Source: Hephaestia mangrovi
GTDB taxonomy: Bacteria > Pseudomonadota > Alphaproteobacteria > Sphingomonadales > Sphingomonadaceae
Direction of reading: 5' to 3'
Assembly: GCF_019880555.1 (NCBI RefSeq)
Contig: NZ_JAINVU010000005.1
Location: 1 to 64,000 of the forward strand
DNA: 64,000 bases
Below the pieces are notes generated by a model. It did not search any database, had not been told where the DNA came from, and worked only from the letters and a program-made list of their open reading frames with translations. This document shows, piece by piece, positions 15,361 through 23,759 of this stretch (its first letter is position 1; every line of letters starts with the position of its first letter). The position numbers and the translations under genes are program-made.

Positions 15361-17085
15361 ATGATTAAGTCGAAGGTATTGTTAGGGGTCGCTAGTCTTG
15401 TCGCTCTTGCCGGGTGCGGCAGCGGGAGTGGGCCGTCTAGTGTGGGCAGCACGCCACCGCCCCCTGCGCCGACGCCAACACCGACCAACAGTTCGCTTAA
15501 CGATCTCAAGACCAGTCAAACCTTTACGAACGACGCGGCTACGGCGGACTTGACCCTCGACCTGACCACGTCGACCGGCATATCCGGAAAGAGCAACGCC
15601 AGCACGCTGACGATCAGCTATGATGCGAAGAGCCAGAGCTACACCGTCGCCGTTGACGGTCGGAGCCAGACATTCGGCCAGGCCGATGTGAAGTCGAGTG
15701 ATGCGGACCAGACGCTCTATCAAAAGACCGATGGCACTAACCGCGATTACCTTACCCTCGTCAAAGTTCCCTATACCAGCACGACGGCGACCCAATATGT
15801 CGGGCTCGGTTATTGGCAGCGCAACGTCGTGTCGGGAACGCAGCAGAGCACCAATTACTCGACATTCACCTACGGCTTTCCCACGGTTGCGTCGGCGGTG
15901 CCGCGTACTGGCACTGGTGCGTTCGGAATTGACACCTTCGGCATCGCGTCCAAACCCGGGCAAGAACCGCTAGCATTTCAAGGTCACGGAACCTTCAGCG
16001 TGGATTTCGGGGCGGGCATTTTCTCGGCCCAAGCCTATACTACCGAAATGGGTCTAGTTTCGGGAAGCACCACGACTGGTGGTGGTATCGATCTGATCGC
16101 GGGAGGGCATTTGTCCTCGACGGACGGCACTTTCAGCGGGAACGCCCTGTATGAAAGCAGCCTTGGCCGCGCCGGCGGTAGCCTGAGCGGACGCTTCTAC
16201 GGTCCAGTTGGTCAGGAACTCGGCGCCAGCTTCAACGCGCAAGGACCTGACGGCTTGGCAGTAGCCGGCTCCTTCACCGGCCAGGCCGATGGGAGCCTGA
16301 CGCCGGACAATCTGAGCCTGACCAATCTTTCTCACGAGCAGCTATTCTACACGCGCTATGACGGCAACCTCGTCGGCCAACTTGACTGGCTCAATTCCGA
16401 GACCTTTACCATCTCGCCGCCGACCTCCGACCTCTACGGCGGGCAGTTTTCGATCAACGACAAGGTCGCGAGTGCCGACCCGAACTTCACCACTTACCGC
16501 AAGACTTTTACTGGCACGATCGGCAGCGAGGATGTGGTGCTGCAATTGTACAAGCCGGGTTCCGGGAACTCAGAGCTGGCGCTTACCTATGCAAGCTTCG
16601 GTCATTGGTCGTCGAGCGGAAGCTACGGCAACGCCCAGCCGCAAGATCAGTATTTTACATACGGTCTGTCCACTCCGGCCGGATTGCTCGCCGGTAAAAC
16701 GGGCTCCGGCCATTATATCGGCGTCGTTTATGGTGATGCGATGAATGGGGCAGGGGGCCACTATGACGTCCACGGCACATCGCAGTTTGACGTCGACTTC
16801 GGCAGCCAGAGCTACACGGGCGGAATGACCATGGCGGGTACTTCGCGTAGCGGCAGTGCCGGCATCGATTTCGGGAGCTACGACTTCACCGGTAAACTGG
16901 GCAGTTATAACGGTGGCACCGTGGCCGACATCACGCGCGACGGGCAAAAGGTCGGTGAGTTGACAAGCCAGTTCTACGGACCCGACGGGGAGGAGATTGC
17001 CGGCCCCTTCTCGATCTATAACCCGCCCGGAACGCAAGGCGACAACACGTCAATTCAGGGCATCACGGTCGCCAAACGGCAGTGA
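15361..17085 (+). CDS. Surface lipoprotein with TbpB-like beta-barrel domains (probable Slam cargo)
   Basis: This is a 574-residue lipoprotein. The signal peptide ends in the lipobox LAGC (Cys19), followed by a Ser/Pro/Thr linker (about 20-45). The body holds two similar halves (about 60-300 and 320-570), each with Gly/Ser/Thr-rich alternating strands and the pattern GTFSVDFG...SGRFYGPVGQELGASF (first) and TSQFDVDFG...LTSQFYGPDGEEIAGPF (second). The FYGP-x-G-x-E-x-G/A block is the mark of TbpB/factor-H-binding-type eight-stranded barrels. Its stop overlaps the start of a Slam-type translocator gene, so it is probably exported to the cell surface by that protein. Ligand unknown; metal, haem or host-protein binding is usual for the family. 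Confidence 0.85.
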   Translation: MIKSKVLLGVASLVALAGCGSGSGPSSVGSTPPPPAPTPTPTNSSLNDLKTSQTFTNDAATADLTLDLTTSTGISGKSNASTLTISYDAKSQSYTVAVDGRSQTFGQADVKSSDADQTLYQKTDGTNRDYLTLVKVPYTSTTATQYVGLGYWQRNVVSGTQQSTNYSTFTYGFPTVASAVPRTGTGAFGIDTFGIASKPGQEPLAFQGHGTFSVDFGAGIFSAQAYTTEMGLVSGSTTTGGGIDLIAGGHLSSTDGTFSGNALYESSLGRAGGSLSGRFYGPVGQELGASFNAQGPDGLAVAGSFTGQADGSLTPDNLSLTNLSHEQLFYTRYDGNLVGQLDWLNSETFTISPPTSDLYGGQFSINDKVASADPNFTTYRKTFTGTIGSEDVVLQLYKPGSGNSELALTYASFGHWSSSGSYGNAQPQDQYFTYGLSTPAGLLAGKTGSGHYIGVVYGDAMNGAGGHYDVHGTSQFDVDFGSQSYTGGMTMAGTSRSGSAGIDFGSYDFTGKLGSYNGGTVADITRDGQKVGELTSQFYGPDGEEIAGPFSIYNPPGTQGDNTSIQGITVAKRQ

Positions 17086-18404
17086 TAGTCTTACTTGCGC
17101 TGGCAGCAACGGCGCAGGCGGCTCCGGTCCAGCCTGCGCCAAGCGCCGAACCGCCGTCTGTGCGGATCGACAACTTGTCGCCAGTCGCGATGTTCGCCCT
17201 TGCCGACCGTGCTCGCGCCGCAAATCGCATCGACGATGCCATTGGTTTCTACGATGCGCTGTCGCACGATCCCAATCCCGACGTCCAAGCCGAAGCGCGT
17301 TTTCGCAAAGGCATGATGCTAGCGGGGCTGCGGCGTTACCGCGATGCTGCGGTTGCCTTTCGCGCGCTGCTTGACGAGAAGCCCGATGCAGTACGCGCGC
17401 GGTTGGAGCTTGCACGCATGTTGGCGGCGATCGGTGACGAAGCCGCTGCTCGGCGCGAACTTCGCCAGGTGGAAGCGACCGGCCTACCTCCCAGCGTGGC
17501 CGTGACTGTGGGGCAGTTTGACCGTAGCCTACGCTCGCTGAAGCGATATGGTGGGTCCTTCGAGTTCGCCTTGGCTCCGGATACCAACATCAATCGCGCG
17601 ACGCGGCTGCGAACGCTCGATACGATCATCGCGCCACTCACGCTCTCGGACGATGCGCGGTCGAAATCCGGCGTTGGGGTTCACGTCGCCGGGCAGGGTT
17701 ATGCGCGCCTCCGCCTGGCCGACAATCTGACACTCATCCCGCGGGCATCGATGTCGGCGAGCCTGTTTCGTCGTTCCGAATTCGACGACGTAGCGGCGTC
17801 CGCGCTGGCAGGATTGGAGTGGCAACGGAAGCAGGACCGCATTACGCCATCCGTCGGCCGAACTTGGCGCTGGTACGGAAATAAGCTCTACGCGCGCACC
17901 GACGCGGCGGCGCTCGACTGGCTGCACGTGCTGGGCCGGCGGGCGCAACTCGTCGCATCAAGTAGCATCAGTCACGCAGCCTATCTGCAAAACAGCTTGC
18001 AGAGCGGGACGATCGGCGATCTTTCTATATCTGTTGAGCGGGCAATATCCGCGCGTTCCGGCGGCAGCTTGACGTTATCCGTGTCCCGGCAGTCGGCGCG
18101 CGATCCAGCCTATGCGACTTGGTCGGGAGGCGCATCGGGACTTGGCTGGCGCGAGCTTGGCAAGACTACTGTATTCCTGTCAGCTGGGCTGCGGCGGACA
18201 GAGGGCGACGCCGCGCTGTTTCTGTTCGGTGACCGCCGCCGAGACTGGCTTATTACCGCGCGCGCCGGCGCCACGTTTCGCGCGCTGACGGTCAAGTCCT
18301 TCGCGCCCTATGTGCGCGTCTCTTATGAGAGAAATGCGTCCAGCCTGCAAATCTATAACTATTCTCGCATTGCCACAGAAATCGGGATCACGCGGGCATT
18401 CTGA
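17082..18404 (+). CDS. Slam-type surface lipoprotein assembly modifier (TPR + DUF560 barrel)
   Basis: This outer-membrane protein moves cargo lipoproteins or secreted proteins across the outer membrane. The 440 residues start with a short signal peptide (GTG 17082; ends ATAQAAP), then periplasmic TPR helices (about 35-150: PVAMFALADRARAANRIDDA, ARFRKGMMLAGLRRYRDAAV, VRARLELARMLAAIGDEAAA). A 14-strand barrel region follows (about 165-440) with alternating aromatic strands and a terminal Phe (ITRAF). TPR plus DUF560 is the Slam architecture of Neisseria and relatives. The GTGA overlap with the TbpB-like lipoprotein gene couples the two, matching the usual cargo-translocator arrangement. Confidence 0.87.
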   Translation: MIVLLALAATAQAAPVQPAPSAEPPSVRIDNLSPVAMFALADRARAANRIDDAIGFYDALSHDPNPDVQAEARFRKGMMLAGLRRYRDAAVAFRALLDEKPDAVRARLELARMLAAIGDEAAARRELRQVEATGLPPSVAVTVGQFDRSLRSLKRYGGSFEFALAPDTNINRATRLRTLDTIIAPLTLSDDARSKSGVGVHVAGQGYARLRLADNLTLIPRASMSASLFRRSEFDDVAASALAGLEWQRKQDRITPSVGRTWRWYGNKLYARTDAAALDWLHVLGRRAQLVASSSISHAAYLQNSLQSGTIGDLSISVERAISARSGGSLTLSVSRQSARDPAYATWSGGASGLGWRELGKTTVFLSAGLRRTEGDAALFLFGDRRRDWLITARAGATFRALTVKSFAPYVRVSYERNASSLQIYNYSRIATEIGITRAF

Positions 18405-18797
18405 CCGACTCTGCGATAGGAGACCGGCGGTATCCGTTTGGGGGCACCACAGCGTCGAGAAGGATGAACGAGCGTCTGCTTTTAAGGTGCTGCTTCGAGA
18501 CGCTGAACGACCAACAATGGGGCGCATAGCGGAATGGCGGCTTCGCGCCCCAATTGTCGTCGTTCCCGCCGATCTGCTCGGCTCCCGATACCAGACGTTC
18601 GTTTTACCCACTTTGGCGTGATGCCCTAGCGGCCTAAGGTGGGACATTCCGGACGTTCGCACGCGTCATGTCGAACGGCAGCTCGTGTCAGAACCTGACA
18701 GTGCAGGGTCGCCCGACCGAAATCCCAGACAGACAGAATCTGGCCGGATCTCGCCCGTCCGCGTATCAATTCAAGATCGCAGCGAGTGGCTCAATCA
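18405..18797. other. Intergenic region, nothing recognised
   Basis: About 390 bases between convergent genes (Slam and SDR). No coding signal, clear terminator or repeat unit found. Confidence 0.5.
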
Positions 18798-19571
18798 CTA
18801 CCAGCAGCTATAGCCACCATCGGCAAGTACGATGCTGCCGGTCATCAGGCTGGCCGCGTCCGAAGCGAGGAACAGGACGATCGCGGCGACTTCTTCCGGA
18901 TCGCCGAGCCGTGCCTGCGGCGTGCCGTCAATCCAGCGGCGATACATTTCGCCCTTCTGGTCGGCAAAGGCATTGAGCGGCGTCGCAATGTAGGTCGGCG
19001 CCACGGCGTTGACGCGCACGCCGCTTGGCGCCCATTCGACCGCCAGACTCTTCGTAAGCTGGTGCAGCGCGGCCTTGGACGCGTTGTAATAGCTTTGCGG
19101 TTGCGGGCGATTGACGATGATGCCGGACATCGAGCCGACGTTGACGATGCTCCCCGATTTTCTTGCGAGCATGTGCCGGCCGAACGCGCGCGCGCACCAG
19201 AAACTTCCGTTGAGATTGACGTCGAGGACGTTGAGCCACTGCTCGTCGCTGACTGCTTCCGCCGGGGTATCGCTGCGCGCGATGCCGGCGTTGTTGATCA
19301 GGATATCGATGCGGCCCGATCGGGCGACGAGATCGTCAGCGATCCGCGTTACCTTCGCCGAATCGGTGACGTCCAGTTCTACGTTGTCGACGGCATGGCC
19401 AACCTTTGCCAGGCGGTCGCAGGCGAGCGCCACCTCGGCCTCGTCGCGGTCACCGATGGTGACGCGCGCGCCGGCCTCAGCGAGTGCCTCGGCGATGCAA
19501 TAGCCGATGCCGCGGGCGCCGCCGGTCACGAACGCCGTTTTGCCTTCCAGGCGAAAGCGAGCAAGATACAC
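18798..19571 (-). CDS. SDR-family NAD(P)-dependent oxidoreductase
   Basis: This is a classical short-chain dehydrogenase of about 257 residues. The cofactor motif TGGARGIG near residue 14, DVTDS for the adenine pocket, NNAG at about 90, the active-site Ser (VGSMSGI), Tyr-x-x-x-Lys (YYNASKAAL) and VNAVAPTYIATPL are all intact. A GTG start at 19571 is preferred since GAAGG lies eight bases upstream; an ATG at 19628 would add 19 residues not typical of the family. An acidic Asp after the second strand (GDRDE) suggests NAD(H). It lies downstream of two serine hydrolases on the same strand, so it may oxidise an alcohol they release. Confidence 0.88.
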   Translation of the reverse strand: MYLARFRLEGKTAFVTGGARGIGYCIAEALAEAGARVTIGDRDEAEVALACDRLAKVGHAVDNVELDVTDSAKVTRIADDLVARSGRIDILINNAGIARSDTPAEAVSDEQWLNVLDVNLNGSFWCARAFGRHMLARKSGSIVNVGSMSGIIVNRPQPQSYYNASKAALHQLTKSLAVEWAPSGVRVNAVAPTYIATPLNAFADQKGEMYRRWIDGTPQARLGDPEEVAAIVLFLASDAASLMTGSIVLADGGYSCW

Positions 19572-19679
19572 GCTAAATGCCTTCGCTGCTGTAAGATGTG
19601 CGAGCTCTGGGCGCTTCCGCCGTATCATTTGGCAAACCGGGGCAGCAAGTCACGCGGTCGAGCGGCAGCGTCAGGTCGC

Positions 19680-20978
19680 TCATGATTGCGCAGAATCTTG
19701 ATATAGCGCCTTCACTACATCGGCGTAGAGCGGCCACTTGTTGTCCGGGAAGTAATTGACCATCGCCGTTACGCGCAGTCGCTTCACGGGATCGATGAAA
19801 GCGAATGATCCCGCGGCACCGAACCAACCGTACGTGCCGGCATGGACACCGCCGGGCACGTCTTTCAGAAACAGCTCGCCGCCGGCGCCGAAGCCGTGCG
19901 CGGCAACCGGCGCCGGGGTGACGTTGCTGACGATCTGCACGCCGGCCGGCAGCAGGTTCGACAGCGCGAGCTTGACGGTGGCAGGTTTGAGCACGCGCAC
20001 GCTGCCTACGCTGCCGCCGTTCGCCAGCATCTCCAGGAAGCGATCGTAGTCGCGTGCCGAGGACACCAGGCCGGAGCCGCCGTAATCGACCAAAGGCGGC
20101 TGCAGCCACATCGAACTCGCGCCGATCTCGAAAGGCAGCCGCTGATCGCCCTTCCAATAATAAGCGGTGGCGAGCCTTCCCGCGCCGGCCCGCGGAACGG
20201 TCCAGAAGGTCGACGTCATTCCCAGCGGGTCGAGGATGCTCTGTTGGACGAAGCGGCCGAACGGCATTCCTGACGCGACTTCGATCACCCGTCCGAGCAC
20301 GTCGAGGCTGATCGAATAATGCCATTCGGTGCCCGGTTCCGACAGCAACGGCACCGTGGCGACGCGATCAGCGAACTGTTCGAGCGTCGCGGGTTGCGCC
20401 TTGCTCGCCTCGGGGCCAACACGCCCGCCGAGCAGCCCCAGGCGGGCATAGTCTTGAAATATCGGCGCGGTGCCGAAGAATTGGTAGGTCAGCCCGCTAG
20501 TGTGCGTCAGCAGCTCGCGCACGGTAATCCAATGCGTCGCCGGTCGACTTTCGAGCGATGTCGCCGGGGAGGCAAGCACGCGCATGGTCTTGAAGGCAGG
20601 GATAAAGTCGCTGATCGGCTCATCGAGCTTGAGCTTGCCCTCCTCGACCAGCTTCATCGCCGCCATTGCGGTGATCGGCTTGGTCATCGAATAGACGCGC
20701 CACAGGCTGTCCGGCCCCGCCGCCGGAGCGCCGGGATCATCGGCGATGTGACCAGCAGAGAGAAAGGTGGGCGGTGCATCGCCGTGGCCGACCGCCACCA
20801 CCACGCCAGGAATTTTTCCCGAGTTGACATAGCCGTCGAGCACCGACTGCAACGCCGCCAGTCCGGCATCGGGTCGGGTCGCGACTGTCGGCTGCACGAC
20901 ATCGTGCGCGCCGACGCCGCTAATCGAGACCATCGCGAGGGCGGCCGCGCCGGCCAGTCGCACGATGCCGGGCCTCAC
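19680..20978 (-). CDS. Beta-lactamase-fold serine hydrolase, exported
   Basis: This is a 432-residue class C beta-lactamase/esterase-family hydrolase. It has a signal-like N-terminus (IVRLAGAAALAMVSISGVGA), the catalytic Ser-x-x-Lys (SMTK, Ser97-Lys100), the second motif with Tyr (EWHYSISLDVLGRV, with YSI rather than YxN) and HGFGAGGELF plus GWFGAAGSF near the C-terminus in place of the KTG box. Such proteins act on esters, lactones or D-peptides more often than on lactams. It overlaps its upstream paralogue by four bases, so both come from one mRNA, and an SDR gene follows after about 100 bases. Probably periplasmic. Confidence 0.87.
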   Translation of the reverse strand: MRPGIVRLAGAAALAMVSISGVGAHDVVQPTVATRPDAGLAALQSVLDGYVNSGKIPGVVVAVGHGDAPPTFLSAGHIADDPGAPAAGPDSLWRVYSMTKPITAMAAMKLVEEGKLKLDEPISDFIPAFKTMRVLASPATSLESRPATHWITVRELLTHTSGLTYQFFGTAPIFQDYARLGLLGGRVGPEASKAQPATLEQFADRVATVPLLSEPGTEWHYSISLDVLGRVIEVASGMPFGRFVQQSILDPLGMTSTFWTVPRAGAGRLATAYYWKGDQRLPFEIGASSMWLQPPLVDYGGSGLVSSARDYDRFLEMLANGGSVGSVRVLKPATVKLALSNLLPAGVQIVSNVTPAPVAAHGFGAGGELFLKDVPGGVHAGTYGWFGAAGSFAFIDPVKRLRVTAMVNYFPDNKWPLYADVVKALYQDSAQS

Positions 20979-22225
20979 GACGCCGACCCCTGTCGGATTG
21001 ACTCATAGACCAGTTTCCTGACGATGCCGTGGATCTCGCGGGCGGCCGATTCTCCGGGAAACACCTGGCTCAGTACGATGACGATAAGGTCCTCTTCGAA
21101 ATCGACCCAGAAGTTCGTGTTGGCGGCGCCCGCCCATGAGTATTCACCGGGCGAGCCGGGGATGCCGCGCACTGCGGGATCGGTGATGACGACACCGCAA
21201 TAGCCGTGGCCGACGCCGCGTTCCGCATAGAGCCCCTGCGGCATCCGGCGCAGCGGACGATCGCCGAATTCCGGGCCGAGATGATTGGTGAAGAGCAGGC
21301 GTGCCGTTTCCGGCTCGAGGATGCGCACGCCATCGAGTTCGCCGTCGCCGAGCAGCATTCGTGCGAACCTCAGATAGTCCGCAGCAGTGCCGACCAGCCC
21401 TGAGCCGCCGAGATCGGCGGAAGGGGCGAATTCGAAGCCAAGCGTCTCCGAAATTCGCATCAAGCCGCCCTCGGCGTCGGGCTGATAGACATCGACCAGT
21501 CGGTCCCGATTGTCCGCGCGGGCATGGAAGCCGGTGTCGACCATTCCTAGCGGCTTGATGATGCGGTCGTCGAGAAAGGCGCCGAATCGCTGGCCCGACA
21601 CCACCTCGACGACGCGGCCAAGCACGTTCATCGCCTCGCTATAGCACCACTGCGTGCCCGGCTGTGCACGCAGCGGCAAAGACGCGAGCTTTTCGACATA
21701 GTGCGCGAGCGAGATGCCAGTCGCCTGCACCGTCCAGTTGTCGTGCAGCCCGGCCGCCGCATATTGCTCGGCCACGGGATCATCGAGCAGGAAATGGTAG
21801 CTCAGCCCCGCAGTATGGGTCAGCAGATCGTGTAGCGTTATGGGGCGTTGTGCAGGCACCAGTTCGCCGTTCTCAAGGATCTGCATATCGGCGAATTCGG
21901 GCAGATAAGCCTCAACCGGATCGTTGAGCGCCAAGCGGCCCTCTTGATGGAGCTGCAGGATGGCGACGCCGACCAGCGGCTTGGTCATCGAATAGAGGCG
22001 GAAGATCGCGTCGGATTTCAGGGGTTCTCGTCGTTCGACTGAATCCCATCCTTGCACCTCTTCGAGGACCAGTTCGCCGCGTCGGAAGATCACCGTCTGC
22101 GCGCATGGGATTACGCCCTCGTCGATGTAGCGCTGCAACGCCGGGCGGATGCGGGACAACCGTGCCGCCGCCATCCGCGATCCCGCCGACGCAGGCGCCC
22201 GTTCGACGTCAGCGTGAACCATCAT
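20975..22225 (-). CDS. Beta-lactamase-fold serine hydrolase, cytoplasmic paralogue
   Basis: This 416-residue protein is of the same family as its downstream neighbour but has no signal peptide. It shows RLYSMTKPL (Ser79, Lys82), LLTHTAGLSYHF, WCYSEAMNVLGRV (Tyr-Ser-Glu in the second motif) and YSWAGAANTNFWVD near the C-terminus, the GGAANT-like equivalent found in EstB-type carboxylesterases. It overlaps the next gene by four bases. Two related hydrolases, one exported and one not, suggest stepwise hydrolysis of an ester inside and outside the inner membrane. It is in the same direction as the araC-type gene upstream. Confidence 0.87.
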   Translation of the reverse strand: MMVHADVERAPASAGSRMAAARLSRIRPALQRYIDEGVIPCAQTVIFRRGELVLEEVQGWDSVERREPLKSDAIFRLYSMTKPLVGVAILQLHQEGRLALNDPVEAYLPEFADMQILENGELVPAQRPITLHDLLTHTAGLSYHFLLDDPVAEQYAAAGLHDNWTVQATGISLAHYVEKLASLPLRAQPGTQWCYSEAMNVLGRVVEVVSGQRFGAFLDDRIIKPLGMVDTGFHARADNRDRLVDVYQPDAEGGLMRISETLGFEFAPSADLGGSGLVGTAADYLRFARMLLGDGELDGVRILEPETARLLFTNHLGPEFGDRPLRRMPQGLYAERGVGHGYCGVVITDPAVRGIPGSPGEYSWAGAANTNFWVDFEEDLIVIVLSQVFPGESAAREIHGIVRKLVYESIRQGSAS

Positions 22226-22360
22226 CTGATCTCTCCCTTCGACCTACGCGCCCCGTCAGCGCGGGATCTCCGACAGGATGACTGCGCTCCCGCGGACGGA
22301 AAAACATTGTTCGCGTTGACATGAAGGTTTGTCCGTAATGACCAGACGCCCATGCTACCT

Positions 22361-23500
22361 TCAGGGCGGCGTCTGCTCGGTCAGTAGCGTGGTCGCGACC
22401 GCCACGCGCGTGCTGTCGGATTTGTACTGGCGACGGTAGTCAGACGGAGTCATGCCTGAAAAGCCGATGAAGCTGCGCGTGAAGCTGCCGGGTTCGACGA
22501 AGCCCAGCTTGTAGCCGACGACGGTGACCGGGATGTCGGTGGCCAGCAGAAAGGCGCCGGCCAGTTCGCCGCGCAGCCGCACGCGGATTTGCTGGAACGA
22601 TGCGCCTTCGCGCGCCAGATCGCGGCGCAGGCGACGGGGATTGGTGCGCAAGCGGTGAGCGACCTCTTCGATCGGCGGCGACCAATCCCCGCAGCGCTGC
22701 GCCTGACGTAGCATTTGCTCAGTGCGGCCGCGCCAGGTCAGGTCGCCGCTCGGCAGCGCGAACCAATCGGGCGCACCGGCATTATAGGCCTCGTATTCGG
22801 CGAGGCTGCCGTGAACCAGGCTGCTGTGGAGGTCATTGCGATCATAGACCAAGGCGTCGATCGGCGCGCCGAACTCGATCGGGCAATGGAACAGCGCGAA
22901 GCGCTCGAACCCGTTGGGTTGTACGGGCCGCGCGCCGCGCACGAAGATGCGACGCAGGTTTAGCGAACGGCCGATCATCCAGCTGAACAAATGGTAGATC
23001 CACACGAACCGGAACCAGACGAAAATGTCGCGGTCGAGCCCGGCGATCGTATGGTAGGTGCAGACGTGCATCACGCCGTCGTTGCCGTCTTCGACCAACC
23101 GCGGCCCGATGTCGCTGGACAGCGCCTGGGTGAAGCGGATGCTGACGCGCAGCGCCTCGCCCATCGTGCTACAATGGAGGTAGGATCGCGTGCGCTCCGT
23201 CTCGAGCGCCATCCGGCAACCTTCGTGGAAAAAGCCAATAAAGGCATCGTCGAGGGCGATCTGGATTTGTTGGACAAGGCGGAAATAGGAACGGCCGTCG
23301 ATCGCCATGCCGACGTTGCCGTAAATGGAAGGATCGATGCCGGCCCTTTCGAGCAGCTCAGCGGGATCGCAGCCCTTGAGTACCGCGCCGCCCATCAGCG
23401 CTGCGACCGCCTCGCCGTCCAACCCACGCGCGATTGACGGCAGGATCGGTATCGACGCTCCCCGCGGCATTGCCGCCGTCCGGGCATCTATGACACTCAT
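22361..23500 (-). CDS. AraC-family regulator with arabinose-binding-like N-terminal domain
   Basis: This is a transcriptional regulator of about 379 residues. The long N-terminal effector domain (about 1-260) belongs to the AraC_N/'arabinose-binding domain' type found in OruR- and CatR-like regulators. The C-terminal double helix-turn-helix is clear: PIEEVAHRLRTNPRRLRRDL and IPVTVVGYKLGFVEPGSFTR with the closing GMTPSDYRRQY. ATG at 23500 has a strong GGAGG seven bases upstream; the open frame from 23587 adds non-family residues. Position between the hydrolase operon and the divergent symporter suggests control of this cluster. Confidence 0.88.
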   Translation of the reverse strand: MSVIDARTAAMPRGASIPILPSIARGLDGEAVAALMGGAVLKGCDPAELLERAGIDPSIYGNVGMAIDGRSYFRLVQQIQIALDDAFIGFFHEGCRMALETERTRSYLHCSTMGEALRVSIRFTQALSSDIGPRLVEDGNDGVMHVCTYHTIAGLDRDIFVWFRFVWIYHLFSWMIGRSLNLRRIFVRGARPVQPNGFERFALFHCPIEFGAPIDALVYDRNDLHSSLVHGSLAEYEAYNAGAPDWFALPSGDLTWRGRTEQMLRQAQRCGDWSPPIEEVAHRLRTNPRRLRRDLAREGASFQQIRVRLRGELAGAFLLATDIPVTVVGYKLGFVEPGSFTRSFIGFSGMTPSDYRRQYKSDSTRVAVATTLLTEQTPP

Positions 23501-23759
23501 CGCCTCTCCTCCAGCGCCTGTGACGCCGTTTCGCGCAGGATAGCGCCAGCCAAACCGTAAGGGAACCGGCGTGGTCACATCGGACAAATCATGCGGTCAA
23601 ACGGGACATGGCATTCGGTCGTCGGGAAAAGGCTAATCAAGATTATTCGGTGTAAGACAGCGCCGCAAAAATGATGTCAGGAGATGGAATGAGAGGCACG
23701 GTGCGCAATCGGCGCGACACTGCCCGTGCGGCGGCAGCGGCTCGTCTGGGCGGGTTGCT

